Of a stretch of 64,000 nt of DNA, positions 50,511-60,571 are shown one piece after another; position 1 is the stretch's first letter; the number at the start of each line of letters is the position of its first letter. This stretch comes from Sulfuricella sp. T08 (GTDB lineage Bacteria; Pseudomonadota; Gammaproteobacteria; Burkholderiales; Sulfuricellaceae). A program made the translations under genes and the position numbers. The stretch lies in contig NZ_DF967533.1 in the NCBI RefSeq assembly GCF_000971475.1, positions 124,001-188,000 of the forward strand, given 5' to 3'. The notes under the pieces are model-generated. The model did no database searches. It was not told the DNA's origin and saw nothing but the letters and a program-made list of their open reading frames with translations.

Positions 50511-50530
50511 GTGCATAACACATAATGCAC
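50511..50530. promoter_or_regulatory. Inverted repeat upstream of hrcA
   Basis: GTGCAT-N8-ATGCAC lies 10 bases before the hrcA ATG, in the divergent nadK/hrcA region. TTGATG at 50490-50495 could act as a weak -35. It is not a CIRCE element (TTAGCACTC). An operator or leader hairpin is possible. Confidence 0.3.
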
Positions 50531-50540
50531 ATCCAAATAT

Positions 50541-51560
50541 ATGATCGACAAACGCGCGCAAATCCTGCTTAAAACCCTGGTGGAACGCTATATCAGCGAA
50601 GGCCAGCCCATCGGCTCACGAACCCTGTCGAAGTTCTCCGGCCTGGATCTGAGCCCGGCTACCATCCGTAACATCATGGCCGATCTGGAAGAAATGGGTT
50701 ATATCATCAGCCCGCACACCTCTTCCGGCCGCATACCCACTCCGCTCGGCTATCGCTTCTTCGTCGACTCCCTGCTCACCGTGCAACCGCTCGGCGCGGT
50801 CGAAGTGCATCAACTGGAAAACCAGCTTCACCCCAGCGATCCGCAGAAGCTGATCGCTTCTGCCTCGCAACTGCTATCCGACCTGACCCAGTTCGCCGGC
50901 ATCGTGATGGCACCGAAGCGCCGCAGCATCGGCTTTCGCCATATCGAATTCGTGAATCTTTCCGAAAAACGCATACTTTTGATCCTGGTCACTACCGACG
51001 ACAACGTGCAGAACCGCATTATCGTCAGCGAGAAATCCTATTCCGCCTCGGAGCTGACCCAGGCGGCCAACTTCATCAACCAGCACTACGCCGGTTGCAC
51101 CCTGGAAGAGGTGCGCAGCAGAATGCAGGTCGAACTGAAACAGTTGCACCACGACATGACCACGCTCATGACTCTGGCGATGGAGGCCGGCGGCGCTGCA
51201 TCGAACGAAGGCGCCGACAGTTACGTACTCTCTGGCGAACGCAAGCTGCTGCATGTGCAGGACCTGTCTTCCAATATGGCGTCCTTGCGCAGGCTATTCG
51301 ACGCCTTCGATCAGAAAACCACCCTGCTGCAGCTTCTGGACATCAGCCAGCACGCCCAGGGCGTGCAGATATTCATCGGTGGCGAATCCGGCCGCATGCC
51401 GCTAGACGAATGCAGCCTGGTGACCGCACCCTACGAGGTGAACGGCCAAGTCGTCGGCACCGTCGGCGTAATCGGCCCAACCCGGATGGCCTACGAACGT
51501 ATCATTCCGATCGTGGACGTCACCGCCAAGCTGCTGTCCAGCGCGCTTTCCTACCACTGA
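50541..51560 (+). CDS. hrcA: Heat-inducible transcription repressor HrcA
   Basis: Repressor that binds CIRCE sites of chaperone genes. 339 residues: N-terminal winged helix ([38 protein letters not shown]) and C-terminal GAF-like dimerisation domain with [18 protein letters not shown] found no CIRCE site before grpE or dnaK in this window, so its targets (commonly groESL) lie elsewhere. hemH follows by 12 bases. Confidence 0.96.
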   Translation: MIDKRAQILLKTLVERYISEGQPIGSRTLSKFSGLDLSPATIRNIMADLEEMGYIISPHTSSGRIPTPLGYRFFVDSLLTVQPLGAVEVHQLENQLHPSDPQKLIASASQLLSDLTQFAGIVMAPKRRSIGFRHIEFVNLSEKRILLILVTTDDNVQNRIIVSEKSYSASELTQAANFINQHYAGCTLEEVRSRMQVELKQLHHDMTTLMTLAMEAGGAASNEGADSYVLSGERKLLHVQDLSSNMASLRRLFDAFDQKTTLLQLLDISQHAQGVQIFIGGESGRMPLDECSLVTAPYEVNGQVVGTVGVIGPTRMAYERIIPIVDVTAKLLSSALSYH

Positions 51561-51572
51561 GGGCTCGTAATC

Positions 51573-52736
51573 GTGTCTTACCGCACCGAACCGGCTTACC
51601 GCCATGGCACGCCCAGCCGAACCGGCGTTCTCCTGATCAATCTCGGCACGCCCGATGCGCCCACCGCTGCGGCAGTTAAACCTTATCTAAGGGAATTCCT
51701 CGGCGACCCGCGCGTGGTGGAAATTCCCCGTGCGCTGTGGTGGCTGATTCTGAACGGCATCATCCTCAACACCCGGCCGAAGAAATCGGCGGAAAAATAC
51801 GCCCAGATCTGGACCAAAGAAGGCTCGCCGCTGCAGGTTCATACCCAGCGGCAGGCCAAGCTGCTGCGGGGCTATTTGGGTGAATTGTTGAAACCGACCC
51901 TCTCCCCAACCCTCTCCCACGAAGGGGAGAGGGGGCAAACGCCTATCCCTCCGGAAAACGGAGGGATAGGCTCTGTTTTGATCGAATTCGCCATGCGCTA
52001 CGGCAATCCTTCGGTTGCGTCGGCGCTGGAAAAACTCAAGCAGCAGAACTGCGGGCGCATCCTGATTTTCCCGCTCTACCCGCAGTACGCCGCCAGCTCC
52101 ACGGCTACGGCCATGGACGCAGTGTTCGACATCTTGCGCAAGATGCGCAACATGCCGGAAATCCGTACCGTCCGGAGCTTTCACGACCACCCCGGATACA
52201 TCGCGGCATTGGCGCAAAGCGTGCGCGACGACTGGATGCAGAATGGTCATCCCGACAAGCTGGTCATGAGCTTTCACGGCGTACCACGCTACACCCTGGA
52301 CAAAGGCGACCCCTACCACTGCGAATGCCAGAAAACCGGCCGGCTGCTGGCAGAAGCACTGGAGCTGAAACCGGATCAATACCGGATCAGCTTCCAGTCG
52401 CGCTTCGGCCGTGCCGAATGGCTCAAGCCCTACACCACGGCAATCCTGGAAGAACTCGGCAAGCAGGGCGTAAACCGGGTGGATGTCATCTGCCCAGGCT
52501 TCGTCGGCGACTGCCTCGAAACCCTGGAGGAGATTGCACTGGAAGGCAAAGCCTCCTTCCTCGGCGCCGGAGGCAAGGAGTTCCGTTACATTCCCTGCCT
52601 GAATGAACGCGATGACTGGATTCGCACCCTGAGCGATATCGTCACCGCAAACCTGCAAGGCTGGATAGCGACGGAAGAGAAAGAAGCCTGCGCCGCTTCT
52701 CGCAACCGTGCGCTGGCGATGGGTGCAAAAGACTAA
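51573..52736 (+). CDS. hemH: Ferrochelatase carrying an in-frame palindromic insertion
   Basis: Inserts iron into protoporphyrin to make heme, last step of the pathway. 387 residues from a GTG start. Family marks: [14 protein letters not shown] (~18-31), the catalytic His in [18 protein letters not shown] (~235-252), and the Glu in [14 protein letters not shown] (~275-288). Residues ~109-133 ([15 protein letters not shown] and [12 protein letters not shown]) are encoded by two palindromic repeats at 51898-51971 and have no counterpart in normal HemH, which is about 20-25 residues shorter. All motifs downstream remain in frame, so it is probably functional. Confidence 0.95.
   Translation: MSYRTEPAYRHGTPSRTGVLLINLGTPDAPTAAAVKPYLREFLGDPRVVEIPRALWWLILNGIILNTRPKKSAEKYAQIWTKEGSPLQVHTQRQAKLLRGYLGELLKPTLSPTLSHEGERGQTPIPPENGGIGSVLIEFAMRYGNPSVASALEKLKQQNCGRILIFPLYPQYAASSTATAMDAVFDILRKMRNMPEIRTVRSFHDHPGYIAALAQSVRDDWMQNGHPDKLVMSFHGVPRYTLDKGDPYHCECQKTGRLLAEALELKPDQYRISFQSRFGRAEWLKPYTTAILEELGKQGVNRVDVICPGFVGDCLETLEEIALEGKASFLGAGGKEFRYIPCLNERDDWIRTLSDIVTANLQGWIATEEKEACAASRNRALAMGAKD
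51898..51935. repeat. Palindromic repeat (family 2) inside hemH
   Basis: CCCTCTCCCCAACCCTCTCC then CACGAAGGGGAGAGGG: the same CCCTCTCC/GGAGAGGG element found downstream of pstB. It is translated in frame as [13 protein letters not shown]. Confidence 0.85.
51941..51971. repeat. Perfect 13-bp inverted repeat inside hemH
   Basis: Arms GCCTATCCCTCCG and CGGAGGGATAGGC with loop GAAAA; a strong hairpin. It is translated in frame as [10 protein letters not shown]-type sequence, 5 bases after the family 2 element. It has no other copy that I noticed in the window. Confidence 0.9.
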
Positions 52737-52919
52737 AAGCCTTCAATTTCAAGATCAAGCCGCCCTCTCCTCAAGCTGTTTGAAAAACATCCGGCGTATC
52801 TCACTAACGCACTGATATTTTTATAAATATCTTAATATTTTCAGTGCACGCACCATCAAGTTCCGCTCCAAACCGCCGATAAACTTAAACAAGTTTCCAC
52901 CTTCGGCACGGAACAAATC

Positions 52920-53996
52920 ATGAAGATCGAAAGTTCGAACCTCCTGCTAAGCAGCCAGCATAGTTCCATCGACAAGCACACGGCCAAGGAGTCACTCAGA
53001 ATGTGGGTCGGCGACCAGCGGCCCGATTTCGAAGGGCGATCACGCCAGCGACAGAATCCGGCCCCGGCTGCAGACAGCGTCCGGCTTTCGGCGGAAGCCC
53101 TGGCTGCCGCCCATGCTGATACCACCAAGCAAGTGGCTGCGGTCGACCCGGAAAAAGACCTGGAAAACGATCCCCGCTACCAACTGATCATACTGATGGT
53201 AGAGGCGTTAACCGGAAAGAAAATCAAGCTGACCAAACTTGAGGATGTCCAGCCGGCTGTCGAGCCCGCGAACATTCCTGACCCCAACAAGGCCGCGTCT
53301 CAGCAACAGCAACAAACGAGACCAGCGGGATTCGGCATCGAATACGACCGCCATGAAACCCTTTACGAAGCGGAACAAACCAGTTTCTCCGCGCAAGGCG
53401 TGGTCAAGACTGCCGACGGCAAGGAAATCAGCTTCGACCTCCAGCTTTCGATGAGCCGCGAACACTATGAGGAAAGCAACGTCAGCCTGCGCCTGGGTGA
53501 TGCAAAAAAGAAAGACCCGCTGGTGATTAATTTTGGTGGCACCGCGGCACAGCTCACCAGCACCAAATTCAACTTCGACCTCAATGCAGACGGATCGGCA
53601 GACCAGATTTCATTTGTCGCCCCTGGCAGCGGCTTCCTGGCGCTGGACAAAAACGCGGACGGCAAGATCAACAACGGTAGCGAGCTGTTCGGCCCTGCCA
53701 GCGGCAACGGCTTTTCCGAACTAGCCGCCTACGACCAGGACAAAAACGGCTGGATCGACGAAAATGACGCGGTTTACCAGAAACTGCAAATCTGGACCAA
53801 AGATGCCGGTGGCAAAGACACCCTGAGCAACCTGGCGCAGAAGAACGTCGGCGCGATCTATCTCGGCAATATCAGCACGCCATTCGACATCAAGAACGGC
53901 CAGAACCAACTCGACGGCCAAGTCAAATCATCCGGCGTCTATCTCAGTGAAGACGGCGGCGCCGGGACAGTGCAGCAAATTGATCTGGCGGTATAG
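52920..53996 (+). CDS. Unknown protein with EF-hand-like calcium loops
   Basis: A 358-residue protein with no classical signal peptide. The first ~150 residues are polar and Gln/Ala-rich (disordered-like, SQQQQQTRP). The C-terminal ~140 residues contain DLNADGSADQ (~221), DKNADGKINNGSELFG (~242-257) and DQDKNGWIDENDA (~272-284), Asp-rich loops like EF-hands. The same pattern, FLALDKN-ADG then NGSELFG, ends many RTX/calcium-binding exported proteins. It may be exported by a non-classical or type I route, unproven. The 183-base gap upstream (52737-52919) is AT-rich with no clear promoter. Confidence 0.75.
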   Translation: MKIESSNLLLSSQHSSIDKHTAKESLRMWVGDQRPDFEGRSRQRQNPAPAADSVRLSAEALAAAHADTTKQVAAVDPEKDLENDPRYQLIILMVEALTGKKIKLTKLEDVQPAVEPANIPDPNKAASQQQQQTRPAGFGIEYDRHETLYEAEQTSFSAQGVVKTADGKEISFDLQLSMSREHYEESNVSLRLGDAKKKDPLVINFGGTAAQLTSTKFNFDLNADGSADQISFVAPGSGFLALDKNADGKINNGSELFGPASGNGFSELAAYDQDKNGWIDENDAVYQKLQIWTKDAGGKDTLSNLAQKNVGAIYLGNISTPFDIKNGQNQLDGQVKSSGVYLSEDGGAGTVQQIDLAV

Positions 53997-54006
53997 GATC
54001 CAGGGG

Positions 54007-56700
54007 CTAGCTCCTGTTGTGTTGAGCCAGCCAGAGTTCAAATTCCTCACGCGGCATGGGTTTGGCGAAATGGTAGCCCTGCAGGTAATCCACCCCCAAC
54101 TCGCGTAACCTGGCTGCGGCTTCTTCGTCCTCTACCCCTTCTGCAACGGTCTTCAGATTCAGTGCACGCGCCAGGTTGATGATTGCCTGTGTCATGCTCG
54201 AACCGCGCGGATCGTTAAGGCGGCGCACAAAGGAAATGTCGATCTTGAGTTCGTCCACGTGCATTTCATGCAGCTGCGAAAGCGAGGAATAACCGGTACC
54301 GAAATCGTCGATGGCAATGCGAAAACCCGCCTCCTTGAGCTCCTGCAGGCGCTCCGCGGCATGCTCCACGTCCAGCAGCGCAATGCTTTCAGTCACCTCA
54401 AGGATGATGCTCCCTGGGGAAAGTTGATGTTTGGACACCTCTTCCAGCAGTTGCTCGGTGAAGTAGGGCTTAAAAAGCTCCCGCTTCGACACGTTCACTG
54501 CAATGCTCAAAGTCAGGCCCTGACGTTGCCAGCTTTCGGCGGCAGTCAAACTGGCAAGCCATACCTGCTGACCCAACTCCCGGATCATTCCGATACTTTC
54601 CGCTATCGGAATGAAGGTGGCAGGACCGATCCAGCCCAGCTCGTCATCATGCCAGCGCGCCAGCACCTCCACGCCACTGCACGCACCGGTAGAAGCTGCG
54701 ATAATCGGCTGGAACCAGGCCTGAATAAGCTGGGATTTAACGGCATTGGCCAGGCGATTCTGAATGTAGAGTTCCTTCTTGCCGATGCCCTGGCTGGTCA
54801 TGTCGCGGAAGAAGCACACCTGATTTCGACCCTGGGACTTGGCGTAGAACATTGCGCGGTCAGCCTCGGAAAACAGGGTTTCAACCTCCTCCCCATCATC
54901 GGGATAAATCGCCACGCCCATGCTGAAAGTCACGGGCAAGTCGGCACCGTCCACTTGCAGCGGCGATTGCATGACTTCCCTCACTTTTTTAATCGTGTCC
55001 CGAATTGAGTCCTCTGACTCCATGTCGGGGAGCAGCAGCACAAACTCGTCCCCGCCCCAGCGTGCCAGGGTATCGCCTGCCCGAAGCTGGGTCTTCATTA
55101 CCTCGGAAAAAGCCTGCAACAGCTTGTCGCCCACTTTGTGACCAAGGGTATCGTTGATATTCTTGAAATGATCGAGATCGATAAAGCACACCCCCACCTT
55201 GTGCACCGTACGCGAAGCCAAGCGCAAGGCGACCTTGAAACGGTCCTCCAGCAGCACCCGGTTCGGCAGTTCAGTCAGGGCATCATGGAGGGCCATGTGA
55301 GAGATTTGCTTCTCTTGCAGATAAGTCTGGGTGACATCGCGCAGCACCCCGCGCAGGCCGGCCACCTTGCCCAACTCATCCCAATGACTGACGAAGCGAC
55401 ACTCCAGCCAGGAGTCGTGCACCAACCCGTCTATCTCACCCAGCCGCAAACGCAGTCCCATGTGGCTTTTCACACCCCTGAACAACCCATCACACTGGGT
55501 ATGCAAGGCCTCTAGGTCATCGACATGAATGAACTCATCCAGCCTGCGCCCTACTGCATCGTCACAATGAGCCAGGGTGGACCAACCCGGACTGGCGCGC
55601 TGGATGCGCCCATCGCAATCCAGCTCCAGCACAGCCTCTTCCAGCAATGCCAGAGTATCAAGATAGGCCTTTTGCTCGCGTTCCCGGGTATCGACTGTTT
55701 GCATCAGACTTCGCAATGAGAGCGCCAGATCACCGATTTCATCTTTTCGGCTTTGCGCCGGCTCGAGCTCGGTCTCAGCCAGCCTCAACCTGCCGCTACC
55801 GGTAAAGCGTTTGGCCGCAGCTTCCACACTTTCCACACGCAGGACGGTGCTCTGCAGCCAGCGCCCCAGACCGAGCCAGAGCAGAATAGCAACGAATACC
55901 ACGGCCATGACCGGGCGCAGCAGGAATTCAGGCAGGGGGTAACTGACGTAGATTTCACGCTGGATAAACAGTTGCAGCTTTTCACTGCCGGGCCAGGACA
56001 AAGCCGTTTCTATATAGTGCGGCTTGAAGCTGGATAAAATCCTGCGATCAAAAGAAGTCGCGTCTTTGGGTAAGACACTCGAAGAAGCCAGCAGAGCGCC
56101 ATCGAATTTCAGGTGCAAGTGGGTTTCCGGGATTTCCAGTTTCTTCAGCATGGAGTTGTTAAGGGATTTCAGCAGCAGCAAGCTGCCCTGACCTCCCTGG
56201 CCTAACCATAGAGGCCGCTGAAACACCTGGTAGAACTCGCCATGGTCGGCCGCATACAGCCAACCCAAGGAGAGTGCGGAAATATTATCCAGAGCATGGG
56301 CTTCCGTGCCGTATCGAAACAAGACTTTTCCCTGCCCATCCAGTATCAGAAGGTTGGAAAACTCGATGAATTCCCATTGTGCATTAAGAAGCGCATTCAG
56401 TTTCGCCCAGCGCAGATCGGCAGAGTCTTCCAGAATACGGGAAAACTCGATGCGCGCCTTGATCTGTTCCGCCTCGGTTTGCCATTCGGATTCAAGGCGC
56501 GGCAACTGGTCAAGGTAATAGCCTTCGATGAGCGCCTGTTTCTGCGATGCCTCACGCTGGTAGAAAGTGGCATAACTACTAAGACCGATCAGCAGTATGC
56601 CGATCATGGAGATGACAAGTACTAACGCCAGCCTGGATATCGCTTGCCCGTGTAGCGTGCCTTTTTTTGCCGAAAAATTGCGCAGATACCGGAGAATCAA
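54007..56700 (-). CDS. Membrane GGDEF-EAL protein (cyclic di-GMP turnover)
   Basis: An 897-residue cyclic di-GMP enzyme. Layout: helix ~21-45, periplasmic sensor ~46-257, helix ~258-285, HAMP-like linker, PAS ~355-480, GGDEF domain with intact WGGDEF (~550) and a RAGD inhibitory I-site five residues before it, and EAL domain from ~680. EAL catalytic residues are present: EVLAR, IAVNVS, ILEVTES, DDFGTG, LKIDI, AEGVED and LQGYHF. It could make and break c-di-GMP. Its ATG overlaps the stop of the upstream binding-protein gene by 4 bases, so the two may be functionally coupled. Confidence 0.93.
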   Translation of the reverse strand: MILRYLRNFSAKKGTLHGQAISRLALVLVISMIGILLIGLSSYATFYQREASQKQALIEGYYLDQLPRLESEWQTEAEQIKARIEFSRILEDSADLRWAKLNALLNAQWEFIEFSNLLILDGQGKVLFRYGTEAHALDNISALSLGWLYAADHGEFYQVFQRPLWLGQGGQGSLLLLKSLNNSMLKKLEIPETHLHLKFDGALLASSSVLPKDATSFDRRILSSFKPHYIETALSWPGSEKLQLFIQREIYVSYPLPEFLLRPVMAVVFVAILLWLGLGRWLQSTVLRVESVEAAAKRFTGSGRLRLAETELEPAQSRKDEIGDLALSLRSLMQTVDTREREQKAYLDTLALLEEAVLELDCDGRIQRASPGWSTLAHCDDAVGRRLDEFIHVDDLEALHTQCDGLFRGVKSHMGLRLRLGEIDGLVHDSWLECRFVSHWDELGKVAGLRGVLRDVTQTYLQEKQISHMALHDALTELPNRVLLEDRFKVALRLASRTVHKVGVCFIDLDHFKNINDTLGHKVGDKLLQAFSEVMKTQLRAGDTLARWGGDEFVLLLPDMESEDSIRDTIKKVREVMQSPLQVDGADLPVTFSMGVAIYPDDGEEVETLFSEADRAMFYAKSQGRNQVCFFRDMTSQGIGKKELYIQNRLANAVKSQLIQAWFQPIIAASTGACSGVEVLARWHDDELGWIGPATFIPIAESIGMIRELGQQVWLASLTAAESWQRQGLTLSIAVNVSKRELFKPYFTEQLLEEVSKHQLSPGSIILEVTESIALLDVEHAAERLQELKEAGFRIAIDDFGTGYSSLSQLHEMHVDELKIDISFVRRLNDPRGSSMTQAIINLARALNLKTVAEGVEDEEAAARLRELGVDYLQGYHFAKPMPREEFELWLAQHNRS

Positions 56701-57728
56701 AGTTTATTCCCCGACCACTGGTAGGAGACCAGGGAATGAACATCGAGATCCGCCGACAAGGGCACGCTGGCGGCCCGCAGGAAATTCACTGTTTCTCCGA
56801 CCTGTTTGCGCGAAAAACGGCCGTCGGAACTGAATATGTCGGGAACCCTGGCGAGTGTGGCAATCAGTTCACGCCGCTCATTTTCATTCGCCACTCCGAG
56901 CTTGCCGACAATGGCTTCAGGGGTGGCCGCATGCATCCAGACCAGAGTACGCTGCACCATTTGCACCATCAGCTCGGTGCGCTGCGGGTTCTCACGCACA
57001 GACTCGGCGGAAGCTGCCACGACGGAACGTGGGTGCGCCAAGCCGGGTATCCTTGCCATGGCCACGGGTGTGTTCATATCGAGAAGTATCCGGCCGGCAT
57101 CCCTGCGAACCAGCTCGCTGACAAATGGCTCTTCGCAGAACACGGCATCCACCGCTTGTCCGGCCAGAGCGCCGTACACTGCATCGATATTTTGCGCGTT
57201 TGGTACCCAGCGCACCTCGCTCGGCTTCACCCCATAGCTGGACAACACGACCTCTGCCAGAGTATTCAGGTAAGTCTTGCTGGCAACGCTGCCGGCAGAG
57301 ACGCCGATACTGCGGCCTTTCAGATCGCCGACTTTCCTGATCTTGCCGGCCAGATCCTTGCGTACCACCAGCGCATAGGGCGGCATCTTGCCGCTTAGCG
57401 GCACCACCGCCAAGACCTTCTCCCCCTTCGAGGCCAGCACAGGAAGAACGGAAAATCCCACCGCAGCGAAGTGGGCATTTCCCGCCAAAGCGTCTTCGAA
57501 AGAGCGCACGCCACTGGGAAAATATCGGATAGACAGATGAACGCCAAGAGCGCGGTCGATACCGAGCGCCGGAATGAGCTCGACCGGCATGAAAGCCAGA
57601 GCACGGGGCCCGGGAATGTTGATGCGTATCACTGGCTGGCCAGGTTCAGCAGCCCAGGCACGCGGCAGACAAGGCAAAGCCGCCAGGACTGCCATCGCCT
57701 TGAGGGCAGACCTTCTCGAAGAATTCAT
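56697..57728 (-). CDS. Orphan periplasmic ABC-type binding protein (NMT1/SsuA-like)
   Basis: A 343-residue periplasmic protein with a twin-Arg-type start (MNSSRRSALKAMAVLAALP) and cleavage near AWA-AEP. The two-lobed solute-binding pattern is seen in VRSFEDALAGNAHFAAVGF, LKGRSIGVSAGSVASKTYL and DAVYGALAGQAVDAVFCEEP, like nitrate/sulfonate/taurine or NMT1-type proteins. No ABC permease or ATPase is adjacent. It lies between two GGDEF-EAL genes and overlaps the next one by 4 bases, so it may feed a ligand signal to those membrane proteins rather than to a transporter. That is inference. Confidence 0.85.
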   Translation of the reverse strand: MNSSRRSALKAMAVLAALPCLPRAWAAEPGQPVIRINIPGPRALAFMPVELIPALGIDRALGVHLSIRYFPSGVRSFEDALAGNAHFAAVGFSVLPVLASKGEKVLAVVPLSGKMPPYALVVRKDLAGKIRKVGDLKGRSIGVSAGSVASKTYLNTLAEVVLSSYGVKPSEVRWVPNAQNIDAVYGALAGQAVDAVFCEEPFVSELVRRDAGRILLDMNTPVAMARIPGLAHPRSVVAASAESVRENPQRTELMVQMVQRTLVWMHAATPEAIVGKLGVANENERRELIATLARVPDIFSSDGRFSRKQVGETVNFLRAASVPLSADLDVHSLVSYQWSGNKL

Positions 57729-57811
57729 ACCGATCTCTACCCCCCTTTTATTTTCTACTCTTCAGTTATTACGTGGATATCCGCAGCAATTACGAACCCG
57801 GGAAGCTTGCT

Positions 57812-60571
57812 TCAGGCCATATCGCAAGACCCTGCCAAACACTGATCCATTGGGCAAGGCTTGTGAATTCCATAACCCTGAGCGTAATCAACGCCAAGCT
57901 CTCGCAGCTTCTCCAGGATAGCGTCATTTTCCACATACTCGGCAATCGTCTTGATCCCCATGACGTGACCGACCGTATTGATCGCCTGCACCATGGCGTA
58001 ATCCACCGTATCATCCACCATATCCTTGACGAAAGCGCCATCAATTTTCAGGTAATCCACTGGCAGAAATTTCAGGTACATGAAAGAAGACAAGCCGCTG
58101 CCGAAGTCATCCAGGGCAAAGCGGCAGCCTTCGGCCCTGAGTGCTTTGATCAGTGCAGCAGCATGCTCGAGGTTGGCTACAGCAGCGGTTTCGGTGATCT
58201 CGAAGCAAATCAGGCGCGGTGGCACCTGATGCATGGCGAGTTGTTCACTGATGAACTGCTCGAGATTTTCCTCACTCAGTGAAGCGCCGGACAAATTGAT
58301 GCAAAAAACCTCGCCAGCCTGCCCCGGACGCTCGCGCAGATGCTGCCCGATGGTAGCCAGGCCATGGTGGATCACCCAGCGGTCAACCGCCGGCATCAGG
58401 TTGTAACGCTCCGCGGCCGGGATGAAGTCCATCGGCTGCACCAGCACTCCTTCCTCGTCCAGCAACCGCAGCAGGATTTCACAATGTCGTTCCTGCATTC
58501 CGTCTAGCGGAGCAATCTTCTGGCAATACAGGACAAAGCGGTTCTCCTCCAGTGCCTGGCTGATGCGCGACACCCACTGCATTTCACCGTGGCGCCGAGC
58601 CAGTTCCAGGTTACCGGGCCGAAAAACCTGCACCCGGTTGCGCCCTTTTTCCTTGGCGGCATAGCAGGCGGCGTCGGCCTCGCTCATGAGTTCCTCAATG
58701 CTGACGCTGTCGGCGTCGATGAGGACCAAACCAATACTCGCCCCCAAGTCGAAGGGGCGCCCCTCCCAGCTGAAGCGAAAATCCTTGACCACCTGGCGCA
58801 GGCTTTCCGCGATTTTCAGTGCCCGGTCGAGGGGGCAATTCTCCAACAGCACGCCGAACTCATCCCCGCCCAGGCGCGCGAGGGTGTCGGACTCGCGCAT
58901 GCCTTCCTGCAACAGATAGGTAAGCTGGCGCAGCAGCTTGTCGCCCACCGCGTGACCACAGGTATCATTGATCACCTTAAACTGATCCAGATCGATGTAG
59001 CAGAAGGCATGTCCCTGCCCGAGATTCCTGGCGCGCACCAGCAGTTCAGCCAGACGCCGCTCGAACTCGCGCCGGTTAACCAGGCCGGTAAGCGCGTCGT
59101 GGGTGGCGTGATAAGACAGCAGGTGCGGCGTGTGACGCATCTGCGTCACATCGTAGAACACCATCACAGCGCCGATGATGGCGCCTTCCCGGTCGCGGAT
59201 CGGCGCCGCCGAATCCTCGATGATGTACTCCTTGCCATCCCGCGCAACCAGCACCACATTGCTCGCCAGCCCGACCACCTTCCGTTCGCGCAGGCACTGC
59301 TCCACCGGGTTGGGCTCCGCTACGCGCGTCACGCCATCGATCAGTACACACACTTCGGTCAACAACTTGCCGTAGGCATCCTGCGTCTTCCAGCCGGTCA
59401 GCTGCTCGGCCACCGGATTGAGGTATTCCACCCGCGCGGCACCATCGGTGGTAATCACTGCATCGCCGATGGAATGCAGCGTCACCTCGGCGAGTTCCTT
59501 CTGCTTGAACAGCGAGTTGGCGGTCTGACGCACCTTGGTCATGCTCCAGATCGCCAGCATCAGGGCCGCAACCAGCATGACGGCGTGGCGTAGCATGTTC
59601 AGCAGGGTCTCGCGCATGGCCTGTGCCGCAAACTCATCGGCGACCAGGCTCACCGCGCTGGAGACAGCCAGGATGGAATCGATCGCCTGGGTCGAGCGCT
59701 CGAACCATTCAGTGCCACTTAGGGAATAACCGCCATTGTCGACCTCCCGATAAACCTGACGACGCACCGATTCGTAGCGGCCGAGGAAGGATTGCTCCAT
59801 CTCCCTCACTGCATGAACGATACGGGGATCGGTGCTCTTCAGTCCGGCGACCACCTGGATATCGAAAATACTGCGATCGACCACGCCGCGATTCGCCTTC
59901 ATCTCGTCCAGCACAGCCGGCGGCAAAGGCAGCCGTGCACTGATGTAGTAGCCCAGCATGGCGCGCTCGCGCCCGGCGTGCTCGCTCGCCAGCCACACCC
60001 AGCGCTTGAGAGAGAGGTTGAGCTGGGCCACGTGACGCGGTGTATCCACCGGCAGGAACGCCGCCTCGCGCAAGCGCGAAGAAACCCCGATGAAGTGGCT
60101 GATCACTTTCTGCCACTCAATTGCGGTATAGGTACAGGCTTCGCCTTTCAGACACGAATCAGCACGACTGCGCGCCTGAATCAAATTCACCTGTTCGCGC
60201 TCTGCCTGACGGATGGCATCGACAAACTCGGAATCCGGGTTCCCGCGTATCGCCAGGTCGCGTGCCAGAACGAGTGCCTGGTTCCAACTGATATCGCCTT
60301 TTTCGCGTAGACCGGCAATGCTCTTCAGGATCACCGGAGAGGCTGGAACAGGGCTGCCCAGTGCGCTGGCGGTCAGACCGCGCTCCACCGCCTCGCGACC
60401 AGCAGCCCTGAACAGGTGATCCGCCATTGCATTGGCCTGACCCATATCACGCACGGCACGGTAGTTGGAATAAGAATCCCAAACCACCTCCCCGGTGAGC
60501 ACCAGGACGAAGAAGGCCAGCGCGACGAGAGAAAAATTGATGATTTTGGAGTGCGAAAAACTACGAGCCAT
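57812..60571 (-). CDS. Membrane GGDEF-EAL protein with large periplasmic sensor
   Basis: A 919-residue cyclic di-GMP enzyme. Helix ~10-30, periplasmic region ~31-326 (contains AVERGLTASALGSP, reminiscent of the NIT nitrate/nitrite-sensing domain and its short ERGLT motif), helix ~327-345, PAS ~360-473, GGDEF with LGGDEF (~567) and upstream RESD I-site, EAL with EILLR (~699), INLSGA, FEITETA, DDFGSG, LKIDG, AEYVEN and AQGYGI. Both catalytic sites look intact. The NIT assignment is tentative. It precedes the orphan binding protein by 83 bases on the same strand. Confidence 0.92.
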   Translation of the reverse strand: MARSFSHSKIINFSLVALAFFVLVLTGEVVWDSYSNYRAVRDMGQANAMADHLFRAAGREAVERGLTASALGSPVPASPVILKSIAGLREKGDISWNQALVLARDLAIRGNPDSEFVDAIRQAEREQVNLIQARSRADSCLKGEACTYTAIEWQKVISHFIGVSSRLREAAFLPVDTPRHVAQLNLSLKRWVWLASEHAGRERAMLGYYISARLPLPPAVLDEMKANRGVVDRSIFDIQVVAGLKSTDPRIVHAVREMEQSFLGRYESVRRQVYREVDNGGYSLSGTEWFERSTQAIDSILAVSSAVSLVADEFAAQAMRETLLNMLRHAVMLVAALMLAIWSMTKVRQTANSLFKQKELAEVTLHSIGDAVITTDGAARVEYLNPVAEQLTGWKTQDAYGKLLTEVCVLIDGVTRVAEPNPVEQCLRERKVVGLASNVVLVARDGKEYIIEDSAAPIRDREGAIIGAVMVFYDVTQMRHTPHLLSYHATHDALTGLVNRREFERRLAELLVRARNLGQGHAFCYIDLDQFKVINDTCGHAVGDKLLRQLTYLLQEGMRESDTLARLGGDEFGVLLENCPLDRALKIAESLRQVVKDFRFSWEGRPFDLGASIGLVLIDADSVSIEELMSEADAACYAAKEKGRNRVQVFRPGNLELARRHGEMQWVSRISQALEENRFVLYCQKIAPLDGMQERHCEILLRLLDEEGVLVQPMDFIPAAERYNLMPAVDRWVIHHGLATIGQHLRERPGQAGEVFCINLSGASLSEENLEQFISEQLAMHQVPPRLICFEITETAAVANLEHAAALIKALRAEGCRFALDDFGSGLSSFMYLKFLPVDYLKIDGAFVKDMVDDTVDYAMVQAINTVGHVMGIKTIAEYVENDAILEKLRELGVDYAQGYGIHKPCPMDQCLAGSCDMA

